Of a stretch of 64,000 nucleotides of DNA, positions 29,912-38,209 are shown one piece after another (the stretch's first letter is position 1; each line of letters starts with the position of its first letter). The stretch covers positions 35,301 to 99,300 of the forward strand of contig DASZRK010000060.1 of NCBI GenBank assembly GCA_035549195.1. Reading direction: 5' to 3'. The stretch comes from a bacterium (GTDB lineage: Bacteria; Oederibacteriota; Muellerivitia; Muellerivitales; Muellerivitaceae). Position numbers and translations under genes: made by a program. The notes beneath the pieces are model-generated. The model saw only the letters and a program-made list of their open reading frames with translations. It did not search any database and had not been told where the DNA came from.

Positions 29912-30285
29912 CGAACCACAGAGGTCACCGAGAGCACAGAGAGAAGCGGAGTTCGATAACGACGGATCGCCATCGGGGGTCGTGGCGCGGTGACGGGGCA
30001 ATGGGAAAATCTTGGTTTTCCCAGTTGCCCGATCCCGCGCCCCAGGGCCTTCGGCCCAGGCCCCATGGGCCTGCCCGATGGCGGTGGTCTTCATCAGCGT
30101 CAATTTGCGTTGATTTGCGGCCAAGGGTTGGCCGGGATCGACCTGGCTTGGCTATCCCATGCATCTGTGGCAAATGGACTTGCCTTTCTCTGTGCTCTCT
30201 GTGGTTCAATTTGGCTTGGCGATCCCATGCATCTGTGGCCCATGGCCTTGTCTTTCTCGGTGTCCTCCGTGCTCTCCGTGGTTCG
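29912..30285. repeat. Large inverted-repeat element, family 2, copy 1
   Basis: Bounded by CGAACCACAGAGGTCACC at the left and, at the right, the complement of a similar end (ends CTCTCCGTGGTTCG). Internal features shared with copies 2 and 3: a hairpin at ~29995-30031 (GGGAAAA...TTTTCCC), a GCCCAGGCCCCATGGGCCTG block, and a GCGTTGATTTGCGGCCAAG block. The right-hand ~80-base unit (CCCATGCATCTGTGG ... CTCTGTGGTT) is present twice. It fills most of the 473-base gap between dppC-like and priA; 30286-30377 continues with a TTCGCG-rich stretch resembling the outer ends of copy 2. Confidence 0.75.
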
Positions 30286-30377
30286 AACGGGTGTGGTTGC
30301 TCTTCGCGTTCTTCGCGTCTTCGCGGTAAAATCGCTCCTTTCCTTTTCCGCTCAATCCGTGGTTCCGAGGTTCTTCC

Positions 30378-32591
30378 TTGTCCGAGCTTTACGCCGAGGT
30401 CGCCTTTCCCATCGCCCTCAAGCAGGTCTTCACCTACCGCCTTCCTCCGCCCCTGGCCTCCCAGGCCGCCCCGGGGATGCGCTGCTTCGCCTCCTTCGGG
30501 CGCCGGCAGACCGTGGGCTTCATCACCCGCGTCACCTCGAAGGCCCCGGACGGCGTGAAGAACCTTAAAAGCATCGACTCGCTCCTCGATCCTGCGCCTG
30601 TCCTCACCCCCGACCTGCTGGAGCTGGGCGCCTGGATGGCCGACTACTACTATTGCTCCCTGGGCGAGACGCTCTTCACTTTCCTCCCGCCCGGCGGCCG
30701 CAAGAAGCCCAAGTCGGTGGTGGAGCTCACGCCCGAGGGGCTCGCCCAGGTGGCGAAGGTGGAGACCCTGCTGGGCGAAGCCGGGCCCTTAAGGGGCGTC
30801 AATTGGGAGCGCTTGCGGAAGGGCAAGGTGGCCCTCACGCCCCGCACCCAGGCGCTGGCCGAGTCCCTGAAAAGCGCGGGCCTGGGGGTCATCCGGGTGC
30901 TGGAAGGGGAAGGGAAGGAAGAGGCCGGCGAGAAGGTCCCCATGGGCCGGAGGACCGAGGCGCTCCGGCTCCATCCCCAACAGCAAAGGGCGCTGGCCGC
31001 CGTCACCCAGGCCATCGAGCTGGGCACCTTCCGCACCTTCCTGCTCCAGGGCGTGACGGGCTCCGGCAAGACCGAGGTCTACCTGCAGGCCATCGCCCGG
31101 GTGCGGGAGTTGGGCCAGCAGGCCATCGTGCTCATCCCCGAGATCGCCCTCACCCCGCAGACCGTGGAGCGCTTCACCGGCCGCTTCGGCGACCGGGTGG
31201 CCATCCTCCACAGCCGCCTGGACCCAAAGGAACGCAACCGCCAATGGGAACGCATCGCCGAAGGCGGGGCCGACGTGGTGGTGGGGGCCCGCTCCGCCCT
31301 CTTCGCCCCGGTCCGAAAGCTGGGCCTGGTGGTGGTGGATGAGGAACACGAGCAGTCCTATAAGCAGGAGGACGCGCCCCGCTACCACGCCCGGGACGCG
31401 GCCGTGAAAAGGGCCCAGATCGGCGGGGCCCTGGCCCTTTTGGGCAGCGCCACGCCCTCGCTGGAGTCCCTCAAGAACGCGCGGGAAGGGAAGTACGGCT
31501 ACCTGGAGATGCCCGAGCGGGTCAACCAAAGGCCCCTCCCCCGGGTGAAGGTGCTGGACCTCCGGCAGGAATGGCAGGTGCGGGGCGACGACCGGCCCGT
31601 GCTCTCCATGGCGCTGGAGGAGGCCCTCCGGGACAACCTGGACCGGGGCGAGCAGGCCATCCTCTTCCTCAACCGCCGGGGCTTCAACACCGCCACCCTC
31701 TGCCTCAAGTGCGGCGAGCCGGTCCATTGCCCGAACTGCTCGGTGCCGGTGACGAGCCACCGGGGCCGCGGCGGCATCGAGCTTTGGTGCCATTACTGCG
31801 ACTGGCGGGGCCCGGTGCCCAAGCAATGCGTGGCCTGCAAGGACGGCGTCATCAAGCAGGTGGGGCTGGGCACCGAGCGGCTGGAGGAGGAACTGAAGCA
31901 GAAATTCCCCAAGGCCCGGATCGAACGCATGGACCTGGACACCACCCAGGAGAAGGGGAGCCACGAGGCCATCCTGGGCCGCTTCCGCCGCCACGAGGTG
32001 GATGTGCTTTTGGGGACCCAGATGATCGCCAAGGGCCATGATTTTCCCGGCGTCACGCTGGTGGGCATCGTGGGGGCCGACACGGGCCTGTCCTTGCCCG
32101 ATTTCCGGGCGCAGGAGCGGGTCTTCCAGCTGCTGGTACAGGTCTCGGGCCGGGCGGGCCGGGCCGAGAAGGAGGGCGTCATCTACCTGCAGACCTTCCA
32201 GCCGGAGAATCCCAGCATCCAGGCGGCCGCGCGCCACGACATGAACGGGTTCTGGGAGAAGGAATTGGATCTCCGCCAGGCCCTCGGCTATCCGCCCTAT
32301 ACCCGCCTGGGGCTGTTGGTCTACCGCTCGGAGGACGAGCGGAAGGCCCAGAAGGCGGCCGAGGAGGCGGTGGAGTTCCTCTCGCGCGACGCCCAAGGGT
32401 CGGGGGTGGAGGTGCGGGGCCCGGCGCCCTCGGGCATCTTCAAGGTGCGGGGGCATTACCGCTACCAGGTGCTCCTCAAGGCGGCGAGCGCCGCCAGGAT
32501 CCGGGGCCTGTTGGCCCGCCTGGACGCGAAGCATCCCGTCCCCCCGAAGGTCTTCCGGGTGGTGGACATCGATCCCCAAAGCATGTTGTAA
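30378..32591 (+). CDS. priA: Primosomal replication restart helicase PriA
   Basis: 737 residues from TTG 30378 (SELYAEVAFPIALKQVFTY), which gives the normal family N-terminus. N-terminal DNA-binding domain; superfamily 2 helicase with Walker A (GVTGSGKTEVYL), DEEH box (VVVDEEHEQSYKQED), GSATPSLES and QMIAKGHDFPG. Two zinc-binding clusters embedded in the helicase (CLKCGEPVHCPNC and CHYCDWRG...CVACKDG). Restarts stalled replication forks. Confidence 0.97.
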   Translation: MSELYAEVAFPIALKQVFTYRLPPPLASQAAPGMRCFASFGRRQTVGFITRVTSKAPDGVKNLKSIDSLLDPAPVLTPDLLELGAWMADYYYCSLGETLFTFLPPGGRKKPKSVVELTPEGLAQVAKVETLLGEAGPLRGVNWERLRKGKVALTPRTQALAESLKSAGLGVIRVLEGEGKEEAGEKVPMGRRTEALRLHPQQQRALAAVTQAIELGTFRTFLLQGVTGSGKTEVYLQAIARVRELGQQAIVLIPEIALTPQTVERFTGRFGDRVAILHSRLDPKERNRQWERIAEGGADVVVGARSALFAPVRKLGLVVVDEEHEQSYKQEDAPRYHARDAAVKRAQIGGALALLGSATPSLESLKNAREGKYGYLEMPERVNQRPLPRVKVLDLRQEWQVRGDDRPVLSMALEEALRDNLDRGEQAILFLNRRGFNTATLCLKCGEPVHCPNCSVPVTSHRGRGGIELWCHYCDWRGPVPKQCVACKDGVIKQVGLGTERLEEELKQKFPKARIERMDLDTTQEKGSHEAILGRFRRHEVDVLLGTQMIAKGHDFPGVTLVGIVGADTGLSLPDFRAQERVFQLLVQVSGRAGRAEKEGVIYLQTFQPENPSIQAAARHDMNGFWEKELDLRQALGYPPYTRLGLLVYRSEDERKAQKAAEEAVEFLSRDAQGSGVEVRGPAPSGIFKVRGHYRYQVLLKAASAARIRGLLARLDAKHPVPPKVFRVVDIDPQSML

Positions 32592-32627
32592 CGGCGATCG
32601 AACCACGAAGGCTACGAAGAAAGACGG

Positions 32628-32925
32628 TTTGAACCACGGAGGGCACGGAGAGCACGGAGGGAAGCGGAGTTCAATAACGACGGACGCCATCGGGGGTCGT
32701 GGCGCGGTGACGGGGCAATGGGAAAATCTTGGTTTTCCCAGTTGCCCGATCCCGCGCCCCGGGGCCTTCGGCCCAGGCCCCATGGGCCTGCCCGATGGCG
32801 GTGGTCTTCATCTGCGTCAATATGCGTTGATTTGCGGCCAAGGGTTGGCCGGGATCTATCCCATGCATCCCATGCATCTGTGGCACATTGTCTTTCTCTG
32901 TGCCCTCTGCGCTCTCTGTGGTTCG
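32628..32925. repeat. Large inverted-repeat element, family 2, copy 2
   Basis: Same element as 29912-30285: left end GAACCACGGAGGGCACGG, right end CTCTGTGCCCTCTGCGC then CTCTCTGTGGTTCG, internal GGGAAAA/TTTTCCC hairpin and CCATGGGCCTGCCCGATGGC block. It is nested in an outer weaker inverted repeat (CCACGAAGG at 32603 and CCTTCGTG at ~32950). It occupies the 414-base gap between priA and the next minus-strand gene; I see no gene in it. Confidence 0.75.
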
Positions 32926-33005
32926 GGATATCGCCTTTCACCGGGACGGAATATCCGTCCTTCGTGAACTTCGCGTCTTCGTGGGCCCGGTGGGGGCCAG
33001 GGGCC

Positions 33006-33269
33006 TCACCCCCAATAGGGGAACAGGTGGATGAAGACCTTGACCGCCGACCAAAGGGCCAGCGCCACGAAAAAGGCCGCGAAGAACCCCTGGTTGAAGG
33101 CCCTTCGTTTCTCCTTCAGGATCCGCTCGGCCATGACCTGCGAGGAGAGGTTCTCCCGGAGGCCCTGCAGGTCCTTCTCCAAGTGCCGCCGGGTCAGCTT
33201 GCCCAGCGCGTATCGTTGGGAGAGGGTCTGCATCTCCAACAGGATGTCCTCATAGGGCGATTCGGTCAT
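33006..33269 (-). CDS. Small membrane protein, single C-terminal TM
   Basis: 87 residues starting MTESPYEDILLEMQTL; the start is fixed by AAGGAGGA five bases upstream. A charged helical N-terminal part (to ~60) is followed by one TM helix (GFFAAFFVALALWSAVKVF). No family recognised. Same strand as, and downstream of, the PDZ lipoprotein gene. Confidence 0.7.
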   Translation of the reverse strand: MTESPYEDILLEMQTLSQRYALGKLTRRHLEKDLQGLRENLSSQVMAERILKEKRRAFNQGFFAAFFVALALWSAVKVFIHLFPYWG

Positions 33270-33345
33270 AGGGTCCTCCTTGGGATCGACGGCCAGGTCC
33301 ATACCCTCTTTGGACGCACGGCCCCCGCGGAAGGACCGCGCCCGG

Positions 33346-34182
33346 TCAGGGCCGGGGCGTGGGGACCGCCGGGGGAGGCGGTAATTGGCCCAGGGTGAAG
33401 GTCGCCGTGACCTCCGCCTCGTCCCGAGTGAAGTCCAACGAGACCCTTTGTCCCTGGTGGCGATAGACCACGTCGAACAGCTGTTCGGGACTGGTCAAGG
33501 TCTCTCCGGCCAGCGAGGTCAGCAGGTCCCCCTCTTTCATATGGACGGAATCGGCGGGGGAACCTTGGATGACCACCCGGACCCTCAAACCCGCCGGGTC
33601 GCCGGGCTTGGGGCGCTTGACCAGGAGCCCCAGGGGCGAGGGCGCGGACTTCGCCCAAAAGGTGGCGGCATATTCATAGAAGTCGACGTCCTCGGGCACC
33701 GTCACCACTTGGGTGTTCCCCGGGATGGTCACGCTCTTGTAGACCGTACGCACCTGGCCCCGGCGGTTCACGAAGGTCTTGGAGGTGTCGATCGTCTGGT
33801 CGGGAGTGGAAACCACCTGCAGGGTGTCCACGGTCCGGGTCCCGGCATATTTGTTGTTCATGAGCACCACCCAGGCGCCCACGGTCTGGGCCTGCTGGCG
33901 GGCGGCGTTGGCATCCTCCACGGCGTTCATGAGCGGCGTCTGGAACTTGGACCTTCCCAGGAGGATGTAACCTTGTTGCAGGAGGGCGTGGCCGTCCTGT
34001 TTCATGTCCTGGGAGTAGCGGAGTTCCGGGTCGGACGTCGGTTTCAATAGGCGCAGGTAGAGGGAATCGGGCTTCCCGGCGGTCTTGTCCTGGTAATACT
34101 GGCTGTAGTAATTCGCGCAACCGACGAGGAGCAGTGGGCCGAGGAAGGCGAAGAGGCGGGCGATCGGTCGTGGGAGGTTCAT
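33346..34182 (-). CDS. PDZ-domain lipoprotein
   Basis: 278 residues. Lipobox LLLVGC then ANYYSQYYQDKTAG. The middle is beta-rich and of unknown type (AWVVLMNNKYAGTRTVDTL, VYKSVTIPGNTQVVTVP). A PDZ domain occupies ~190-265 (VRVVIQGSPADSVHMKEGD, then LLTSLAGETLTSPEQLF) and the end is Pro-rich. No protease triad, so probably a periplasmic scaffold or sensor. Conserved Tyr-rich region after the lipobox resembles uncharacterised lipoproteins. Confidence 0.8.
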   Translation of the reverse strand: MNLPRPIARLFAFLGPLLLVGCANYYSQYYQDKTAGKPDSLYLRLLKPTSDPELRYSQDMKQDGHALLQQGYILLGRSKFQTPLMNAVEDANAARQQAQTVGAWVVLMNNKYAGTRTVDTLQVVSTPDQTIDTSKTFVNRRGQVRTVYKSVTIPGNTQVVTVPEDVDFYEYAATFWAKSAPSPLGLLVKRPKPGDPAGLRVRVVIQGSPADSVHMKEGDLLTSLAGETLTSPEQLFDVVYRHQGQRVSLDFTRDEAEVTATFTLGQLPPPPAVPTPRP

Positions 34183-34241
34183 GGGGGTTGTTCCTTTTCA
34201 GGGCGTTTTGTCCGGCGGGAACAGTTTAACCCGGCTCCCCT

Positions 34242-34436
34242 TCGTTGTCTTTCGCGGTGCTTTCCGTGGTTCGATCGGGTTTGGCTATCCCATGGATCCC
34301 ATGCATCCGTGGCACATCGTCTTGTCTTTCTCTGTGCTCTCTGTGGTTCGATCGGGTTTGGTTATCCCATGGATCCCATGCATCTGTGGCAAATGGCCTT
34401 GTCTTTCCCGGTGCCCTCGGTGCCCTCTGTGGTTAA
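34242..34436. repeat. Family 2 element, right-half tandem fragment
   Basis: Contains only the right portion of the family 2 element, arranged as about two and a half tandem ~93-base units, each with CCCATGGATCCCATGCATC and ending CTCTGTGGTT. The left terminal repeat and internal hairpin are missing. Lies between the divergent PDZ lipoprotein and pseudouridine synthase genes. Confidence 0.7.
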
Positions 34437-34445
34437 CATGTCGTC

Positions 34446-35399
34446 ATGAAGTTGGAACCTAAAACGAAAAAACCCATCACCCTGGTCTCCCGCATCGACA
34501 AGCGTAGTTCCGAGACCCTGCTGGATTTCCTCTGCCGCCGGTTCCCCTACCACTCGCCCGACGAATGGACCGAACGCATCCGGGAAGGGAAGATCACGGT
34601 CAACGGGCTGGCGCCCTCCGAGGGACAGCCTTTAAGGGCGGGGGACGAGGTGGCCTATACCACCCAGGCCTGGGAGGAGCCGGAGGTCGCCCGGGACTAC
34701 CGCATCGTCCATGAGGAGGAGGGCTTCCTGGTGGTCGCCAAGCCCGCGCCGCTGCCCGTGCACGCCATCGGCGCCTATTTCGAGAACACCCTGACCCATC
34801 TTTTGCGCTCCGACCGGCCCGAGGCGGAGAACTGGGACCTGGTCCACCGGCTGGACTCGGAGACCAGCGGCCTCATCGTCCTGGCCAAGGACAAGAAGAC
34901 CCTCAAGAAGCTCCAGACCGACTGGAACGAAAGGACCCAAAAGACCTACCGCGCCATCGTGTTCGGGGAATTCCCGGAAGGGTCCATGCGGGTCGACAGG
35001 CCCATCGGGCCCTTGAAGGGGAGCCGCATCCGCATGAAGCTGGGCGTGGACCAGGAGAAGGCCAAGCCTTCCATCACCGACTTCACCCGGTGGGAGGTCA
35101 AAAAGGGTTTTTCGTTATTGGAAGTGAAGCCGGTCACGGGACGCACCCATCAGATCCGGGTGCACCTGGAGAGCCTGGGCTACCCCCTGGTGGGGGACAA
35201 GCTCTATTCGGGGGATGAGGAGACCTTCTTGCGGTTCATGGACGAGGGCTGGACGGACTGGCTCCAAGGCAAGGTGCTCCTGCCCCGCCAGGCCTTGCAC
35301 GCCTTCCGCATCGAGTTCGACCATCCAGCGACGGGGAAGCGGCTGAGCTTTGAGGACCCCTTACCCGCGGACCTGAGGAAATTCTGGGAAGGGCTTTGA
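34446..35399 (+). CDS. RluA-family pseudouridine synthase
   Basis: 317 residues. N-terminal S4-like RNA-binding region (FPYHSPDEWTERIREGKITV), then catalytic domain with LVHRLDSETSGLIVLAKDKK, whose Asp is the nucleophile, and GRTHQIRVHLESLGYPLVGD. Modifies uridine in rRNA or tRNA; the exact target (RluC/RluD-like or other) cannot be told from sequence. Flanked on both sides by family 2 repeats. Confidence 0.93.
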   Translation: MKLEPKTKKPITLVSRIDKRSSETLLDFLCRRFPYHSPDEWTERIREGKITVNGLAPSEGQPLRAGDEVAYTTQAWEEPEVARDYRIVHEEEGFLVVAKPAPLPVHAIGAYFENTLTHLLRSDRPEAENWDLVHRLDSETSGLIVLAKDKKTLKKLQTDWNERTQKTYRAIVFGEFPEGSMRVDRPIGPLKGSRIRMKLGVDQEKAKPSITDFTRWEVKKGFSLLEVKPVTGRTHQIRVHLESLGYPLVGDKLYSGDEETFLRFMDEGWTDWLQGKVLLPRQALHAFRIEFDHPATGKRLSFEDPLPADLRKFWEGL

Positions 35400-35418
35400 A
35401 CCAGGAAGGCTGACGGTT

Positions 35419-35690
35419 CGAACCACGGAGGGCACGGAGAGCACGGAGGGAAGCGGAGTTCGATAACGACGGACGCCATCGGGGGCGGGGTGAGGTTCGC
35501 GGGTGCCGGAAAAACGAAGATTTTTCCGCAGCCGTGATACCCACCCCCCGGGTCTTCGGCCCAGGCCCCATGGGCCTGCCCGATGGCGGTGCTTTTCATC
35601 TGCGTCCATTTGCGTCGATCTGCGGCCAAGGGTTGGCCGGGGTCGATCAGGCTTGTCTTTCTCGGTGTCCTCTGTGCTCTCTGTGGTTCA
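35419..35690. repeat. Large inverted-repeat element, family 2, copy 3
   Basis: Left end CGAACCACGGAGGGCACG, right end CTGTGCTCTCTGTGGTTC. The internal hairpin has a different sequence from copies 1 and 2 (CGGAAAAA ... TTTTTCCG) but still pairs, while the flanking GGCCCCATGGGCCTGCCC block and the GATCTGCGGCCAAGG block are kept. Fills the 309-base gap between the pseudouridine synthase and the XRE regulator gene. Confidence 0.75.
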
Positions 35691-35708
35691 GAACATCCGG
35701 ACCGGGCG

Positions 35709-35930
35709 TCAGTTCACCGGTTCGCGGAACAGGTCGCCCACCGGACAGCCCAACGCGATGGCGAATTTATAGGCCCGCACCAGGGTGACGTCCGAATGGC
35801 CGCTCTCGATGGCCTGGATATAGTTGAATTCATAATGGGTCCGGTCGGCCAGGACCCTTTGGGTGATGCCTTTGCGGATCCGGATGTCCCGGATGTTCCT
35901 TCCGACCTGGGTCGTGGCTCTTTCATCCAT
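35709..35930 (-). CDS. XRE-family helix-turn-helix regulator
   Basis: 73-residue single-domain DNA-binding protein of the Cro/C1 type. HTH pattern: VGRNIRDIRIRKGITQRVLA, then the recognition helix region HYEFNYIQAIESG and closing VTLVRAYKFAIALGCPVGDL. No partner domain. Twelve bases downstream of the DUF3553-like gene on the same strand, so possibly one transcript. Targets unknown. Confidence 0.85.
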   Translation of the reverse strand: MDERATTQVGRNIRDIRIRKGITQRVLADRTHYEFNYIQAIESGHSDVTLVRAYKFAIALGCPVGDLFREPVN

Positions 35931-35942
35931 GGCCGGGGATCC

Positions 35943-36206
35943 TCAAGCCTGGGCCGGGTTGACGCGCGGGACCTTGATCTTCTTGTTCTTCAGGCGGGCC
36001 CGGCGCACCAGGTCGGGTTGGGCCTGGTCCGGGGCCAGGACCAGGGGGTTCTCGTCCCGGAAATATTTCTTGGCGGTCTTCTCCTTGACCTCCCGGAAAA
36101 AAATGAAGGCGAAGCGGCGGTCGGTCTGAACGATGATGCCCAAGCCCCATTCGGGCCGGACGGGCAATTGAACGATCTTTCCCAGGTCCTTCTCTTTGAT
36201 CTCCAT
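35943..36206 (-). CDS. DUF3553-like small beta protein
   Basis: 87 residues from the ATG at 36206 (AAGGG upstream); the frame is open further upstream but not protein-like. The KIVQLPVRPEWGLGIIVQTD opening is the signature of small SH3-like DUF3553 proteins, which also occur as helicase C-terminal modules. The C-terminal half is Lys/Arg-rich (RRARLKNKKIKVPRVNP), consistent with nucleic-acid binding. Function unknown. Confidence 0.65.
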   Translation of the reverse strand: MEIKEKDLGKIVQLPVRPEWGLGIIVQTDRRFAFIFFREVKEKTAKKYFRDENPLVLAPDQAQPDLVRRARLKNKKIKVPRVNPAQA

Positions 36207-36486
36207 GTGGCCCTTTCTTGCGTTGGATAGGTGAGCTGTCCAGCATACTCTTTCGCGGGGCCCGCCGAGGTTTATCTTGGGGAAATCGCCCGATCGGGGC
36301 CTTCGGACCGTCCCGGGACGCCCCGGGGGTCGTGAAACACCGTCTTTTGGGAACAATCGTCCCGATCGCCTCCGATTGATCACCTATTTCCCCGTGTTCC
36401 TGTAGGATGGGGCCCTCTTGCCGGGGTCCTCACGACCTGGGAAGAGGATTCAAAATTTATAGAAAACAGTCGAGGTTCAAAGAAAA

Positions 36487-36687
36487 ATGGCTCAAGGTAC
36501 CGTGAAGTGGTTCAAGAACGAAAAAGGTTTCGGTTTCATCTCCCAGGACGGTGGCGATGACGTTTTCGTTCATCACTCGTCCATCCAAGGCGAAGGTTAC
36601 AAGTCCCTGAACGAAGGGGATCGCGTTGAATTCAACGTGACTTCCGGAGAAAAGGGCCTGAAGGCCGAGAACGTCGTTAAGATCTAA
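36487..36687 (+). CDS. Cold-shock-domain protein
   Basis: 66-residue CspA-type RNA chaperone. RNP1 (KGFGFISQ) and RNP2 (DVFVHHSSI) motifs intact, with TVKWFKNE at the N-terminus and [17 protein letters not shown] at the end. Preceded by ~100 bases of untranslated leader, as usual for cold-shock genes, and followed by a strong terminator. Confidence 0.97.
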   Translation: MAQGTVKWFKNEKGFGFISQDGGDDVFVHHSSIQGEGYKSLNEGDRVEFNVTSGEKGLKAENVVKI

Positions 36688-36705
36688 CGGCCGATCGGAA
36701 GCACC

Positions 36706-36740
36706 AAGCCCCGTGGCGCACGCGCTGCGGGGCTTTTTTT
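36706..36740 (+). terminator. Rho-independent terminator of the cold-shock gene
   Basis: GC stem AAGCCCCG / CGGGGCTT around a GC-rich loop, followed by seven T. Nineteen bases after the stop codon. Confidence 0.9.
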
Positions 36741-36766
36741 ATGGGCGAATGCCGGGATGGCTCGGC

Positions 36767-36794
36767 TTGACATGGGGAGTTGATTGGCTAAAAT
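36767..36794 (+). promoter_or_regulatory. Sigma-70-type promoter of tRNA-Leu
   Basis: TTGACA, 16-base spacer, TAAAAT, ending 31 bases before the tRNA. A near-consensus match and correctly placed. Confidence 0.8.
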
Positions 36795-36825
36795 TACCCT
36801 CCGCTTCGCTTCTCCTGAAGTTCCG

Positions 36826-36912
36826 GCCCGAGTGGCGAAATTGGCAGACGCAATAGACTCAAAATCTATCGACCTCCGGGTCATGTCGGTTCAAGTCCGA
36901 CCTCGGGCACCA
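36826..36912 (+). tRNA. tRNA-Leu (anticodon CAA)
   Basis: 87 bases with an acceptor stem GCCCGAG/CTCGGGC, D-arm, anticodon loop CTCAAAA (anticodon CAA, reads UUG), a long class II variable arm (GACCTCCGGGTCATGTC) and the GGTTCAAGTCC T-arm. CCA is encoded. Flanked by its own promoter and terminator. I saw no second copy of its 3' end in the window that would mark an attachment site. Confidence 0.97.
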
Positions 36913-36927
36913 CTTTTCTCTATCAAT

Positions 36928-36967
36928 TAAAAAGGCCATGAACCGACTGGTTCTATGGCCTTTTTTA
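36928..36967 (+). terminator. Terminator after tRNA-Leu
   Basis: Stem AAAAAGGCCATGAACC / GGTTCTATGGCCTTTTTT with short loop and T-run, 16 bases after the tRNA. The A-run at its 5' side makes it bidirectional. Confidence 0.9.
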
Positions 36968-36980
36968 TTACTGGAAAAGT

Positions 36981-37222
36981 GGTTGCACTCAGCCGGAGGC
37001 TGATGTGCACCAGGGTGCATCGGAAATTGGGTATGCACTTGAGCGAAGCTCAATGTGCACCAGGGTTGCATCGGAAATTTGGTATGTCCCAGGCCGAAGG
37101 CCTGGGGCACCAATTTTTCCTTTGGGTGAAGTGGTAGTGCTTGGCCGTCAGGCCAAGCGCACCAGCAATTCACATCAAATTAAGAGTGAGTGATTGTCCT
37201 AGGTCGAAGACCTGGAACAACC
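36981..37222. repeat. Train of five REP-like hairpins
   Basis: Five stem-loops in 240 bases, at about 36984-37009, 37034-37059, 37083-37107, 37127-37151 and 37194-37219. Most have a three-base loop (GAA or GGA; the fourth has GTCA) closed by different but fully complementary stems: TCAGCC/GGCTGA, TTGAGC/GCTCAA, CAGGCC/GGCCTG, TTGGCC/GGCCAA, AGGTC/GACCT. Hairpins 2-4 are preceded by GGTA, and all are followed by CCA or CAG. The second contains GCGAAGC, a known very stable DNA mini-hairpin. Non-coding; the rest of the 403-base gap 36913-37315 holds only the tRNA terminator. Confidence 0.7.
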
Positions 37223-37315
37223 AATTCGGCCTGTCCTTCGAACGCTGACCTGGGCCCTGGGGCGGAACGCGATTTTCGTCCCCGTCGCCCGGGACTTTCC
37301 TTAGAATGGGGGCCT

Positions 37316-38149
37316 ATGAAACGCGTCCTTATCGCTTCTTTCTTTTCGGCCATCCTTTTCGCGGTCCAGGCCCCCCTCTTCGCCCAATCCACGGTGGATG
37401 TGGTCACTTTCAAGAACGGCGCCGTGATCCAGGGCCAGGTCCTGGAGCAATGGCCGGGCGTTTCCCTCAAGGTCCGCATGGACAACGGGACCGTCCAGGT
37501 CTACCGCATGAGCGATGTCTCCAAGATCACCAAACTCGACCGGCCTCCCCAGAACCTGACGCCTCCCCCGGAGGCGCCGGGACTTCCCTCCGCTTCCGCG
37601 CCCGCCGCGTCCCCGGCGGACCAGGGCCCTTCCCGCGGGGGACAGGTGGGGTTCGGTCTGTTGGCCGGCGTGGACATGGCCAACGAACTTTATTACGGTT
37701 CGTCCTTGGACAACCGGGTGGGTTTCATCGGCGGTTGTTTCGTGGATTTCGGGCTCTCGAACCGCATCTCCATCCAACCGGAGGTCCTGTTCGCGATGAA
37801 GGGCGGCAATTCCGGCCCCTATTATTCCGACCAGATCAATTACGTGGAAATGCCCATCCTTTTCAAGCTGAGTTTCCCGAGCGACAAGGACCTGAGGTTC
37901 GACCTGTTCAGCGGTCCTTATTTGGCGGTCCTGGCATCGGGCTTCTCTGGCTACGATGGAATAGTTTATGGGGATTCCTCCAGCTTCACCCAAGCGGACG
38001 CGGGGTGGGTGTTCGGGGGCGGGTTGGAGATCGACCGGTTCCTGTTGGACCTGCGTTACGAGATCGGTTTCGTGCCGAACGACCAGCAGGAGTACGGCCC
38101 CGTCAATACCTCGATGGCCTTGATGGCCGGCTATCGGTTGTTCAATTGA
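37316..38149 (+). CDS. Outer-membrane beta-barrel protein with N-terminal KNGAV domain
   Basis: 277 residues from ATG 37316; upstream in-frame sequence lacks protein character. Signal peptide (KRVLIASFFSAILFAVQAPL, FAQS). Residues ~20-70 form a small domain (VVTFKNGAVIQGQVLE, VYRMSDVSKITKL) shared with the next gene, then a Pro-rich linker, then an 8-stranded-type barrel from ~105 (VGFGLLAGVDMANELYYG ... AGYRLFN). Resembles PF13568-type barrels. Paralogue of the following gene in its first 70 residues only. Confidence 0.78.
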   Translation: MKRVLIASFFSAILFAVQAPLFAQSTVDVVTFKNGAVIQGQVLEQWPGVSLKVRMDNGTVQVYRMSDVSKITKLDRPPQNLTPPPEAPGLPSASAPAASPADQGPSRGGQVGFGLLAGVDMANELYYGSSLDNRVGFIGGCFVDFGLSNRISIQPEVLFAMKGGNSGPYYSDQINYVEMPILFKLSFPSDKDLRFDLFSGPYLAVLASGFSGYDGIVYGDSSSFTQADAGWVFGGGLEIDRFLLDLRYEIGFVPNDQQEYGPVNTSMALMAGYRLFN

Positions 38150-38209
38150 GGGCTCAAGCCCGGATGGTTGGGTGGCCGAAGGCCGCCCGGTCCTGAAGAA
38201 AGGTTAAGA

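Noticed and set aside
29990..30568. Open frames inside the family 2 repeat elements
   Set aside because: They come from the repetitive GC-rich DNA, differ between copies and have no start context or protein character.
36826..36912. Island attachment site at tRNA-Leu
   Set aside because: No second copy of the tRNA 3' end and no integrase gene are visible in the window.
36981..37222. CRISPR array
   Set aside because: The repeats are hairpins with changing stems and irregular spacing, without identical direct repeats or unique spacers.
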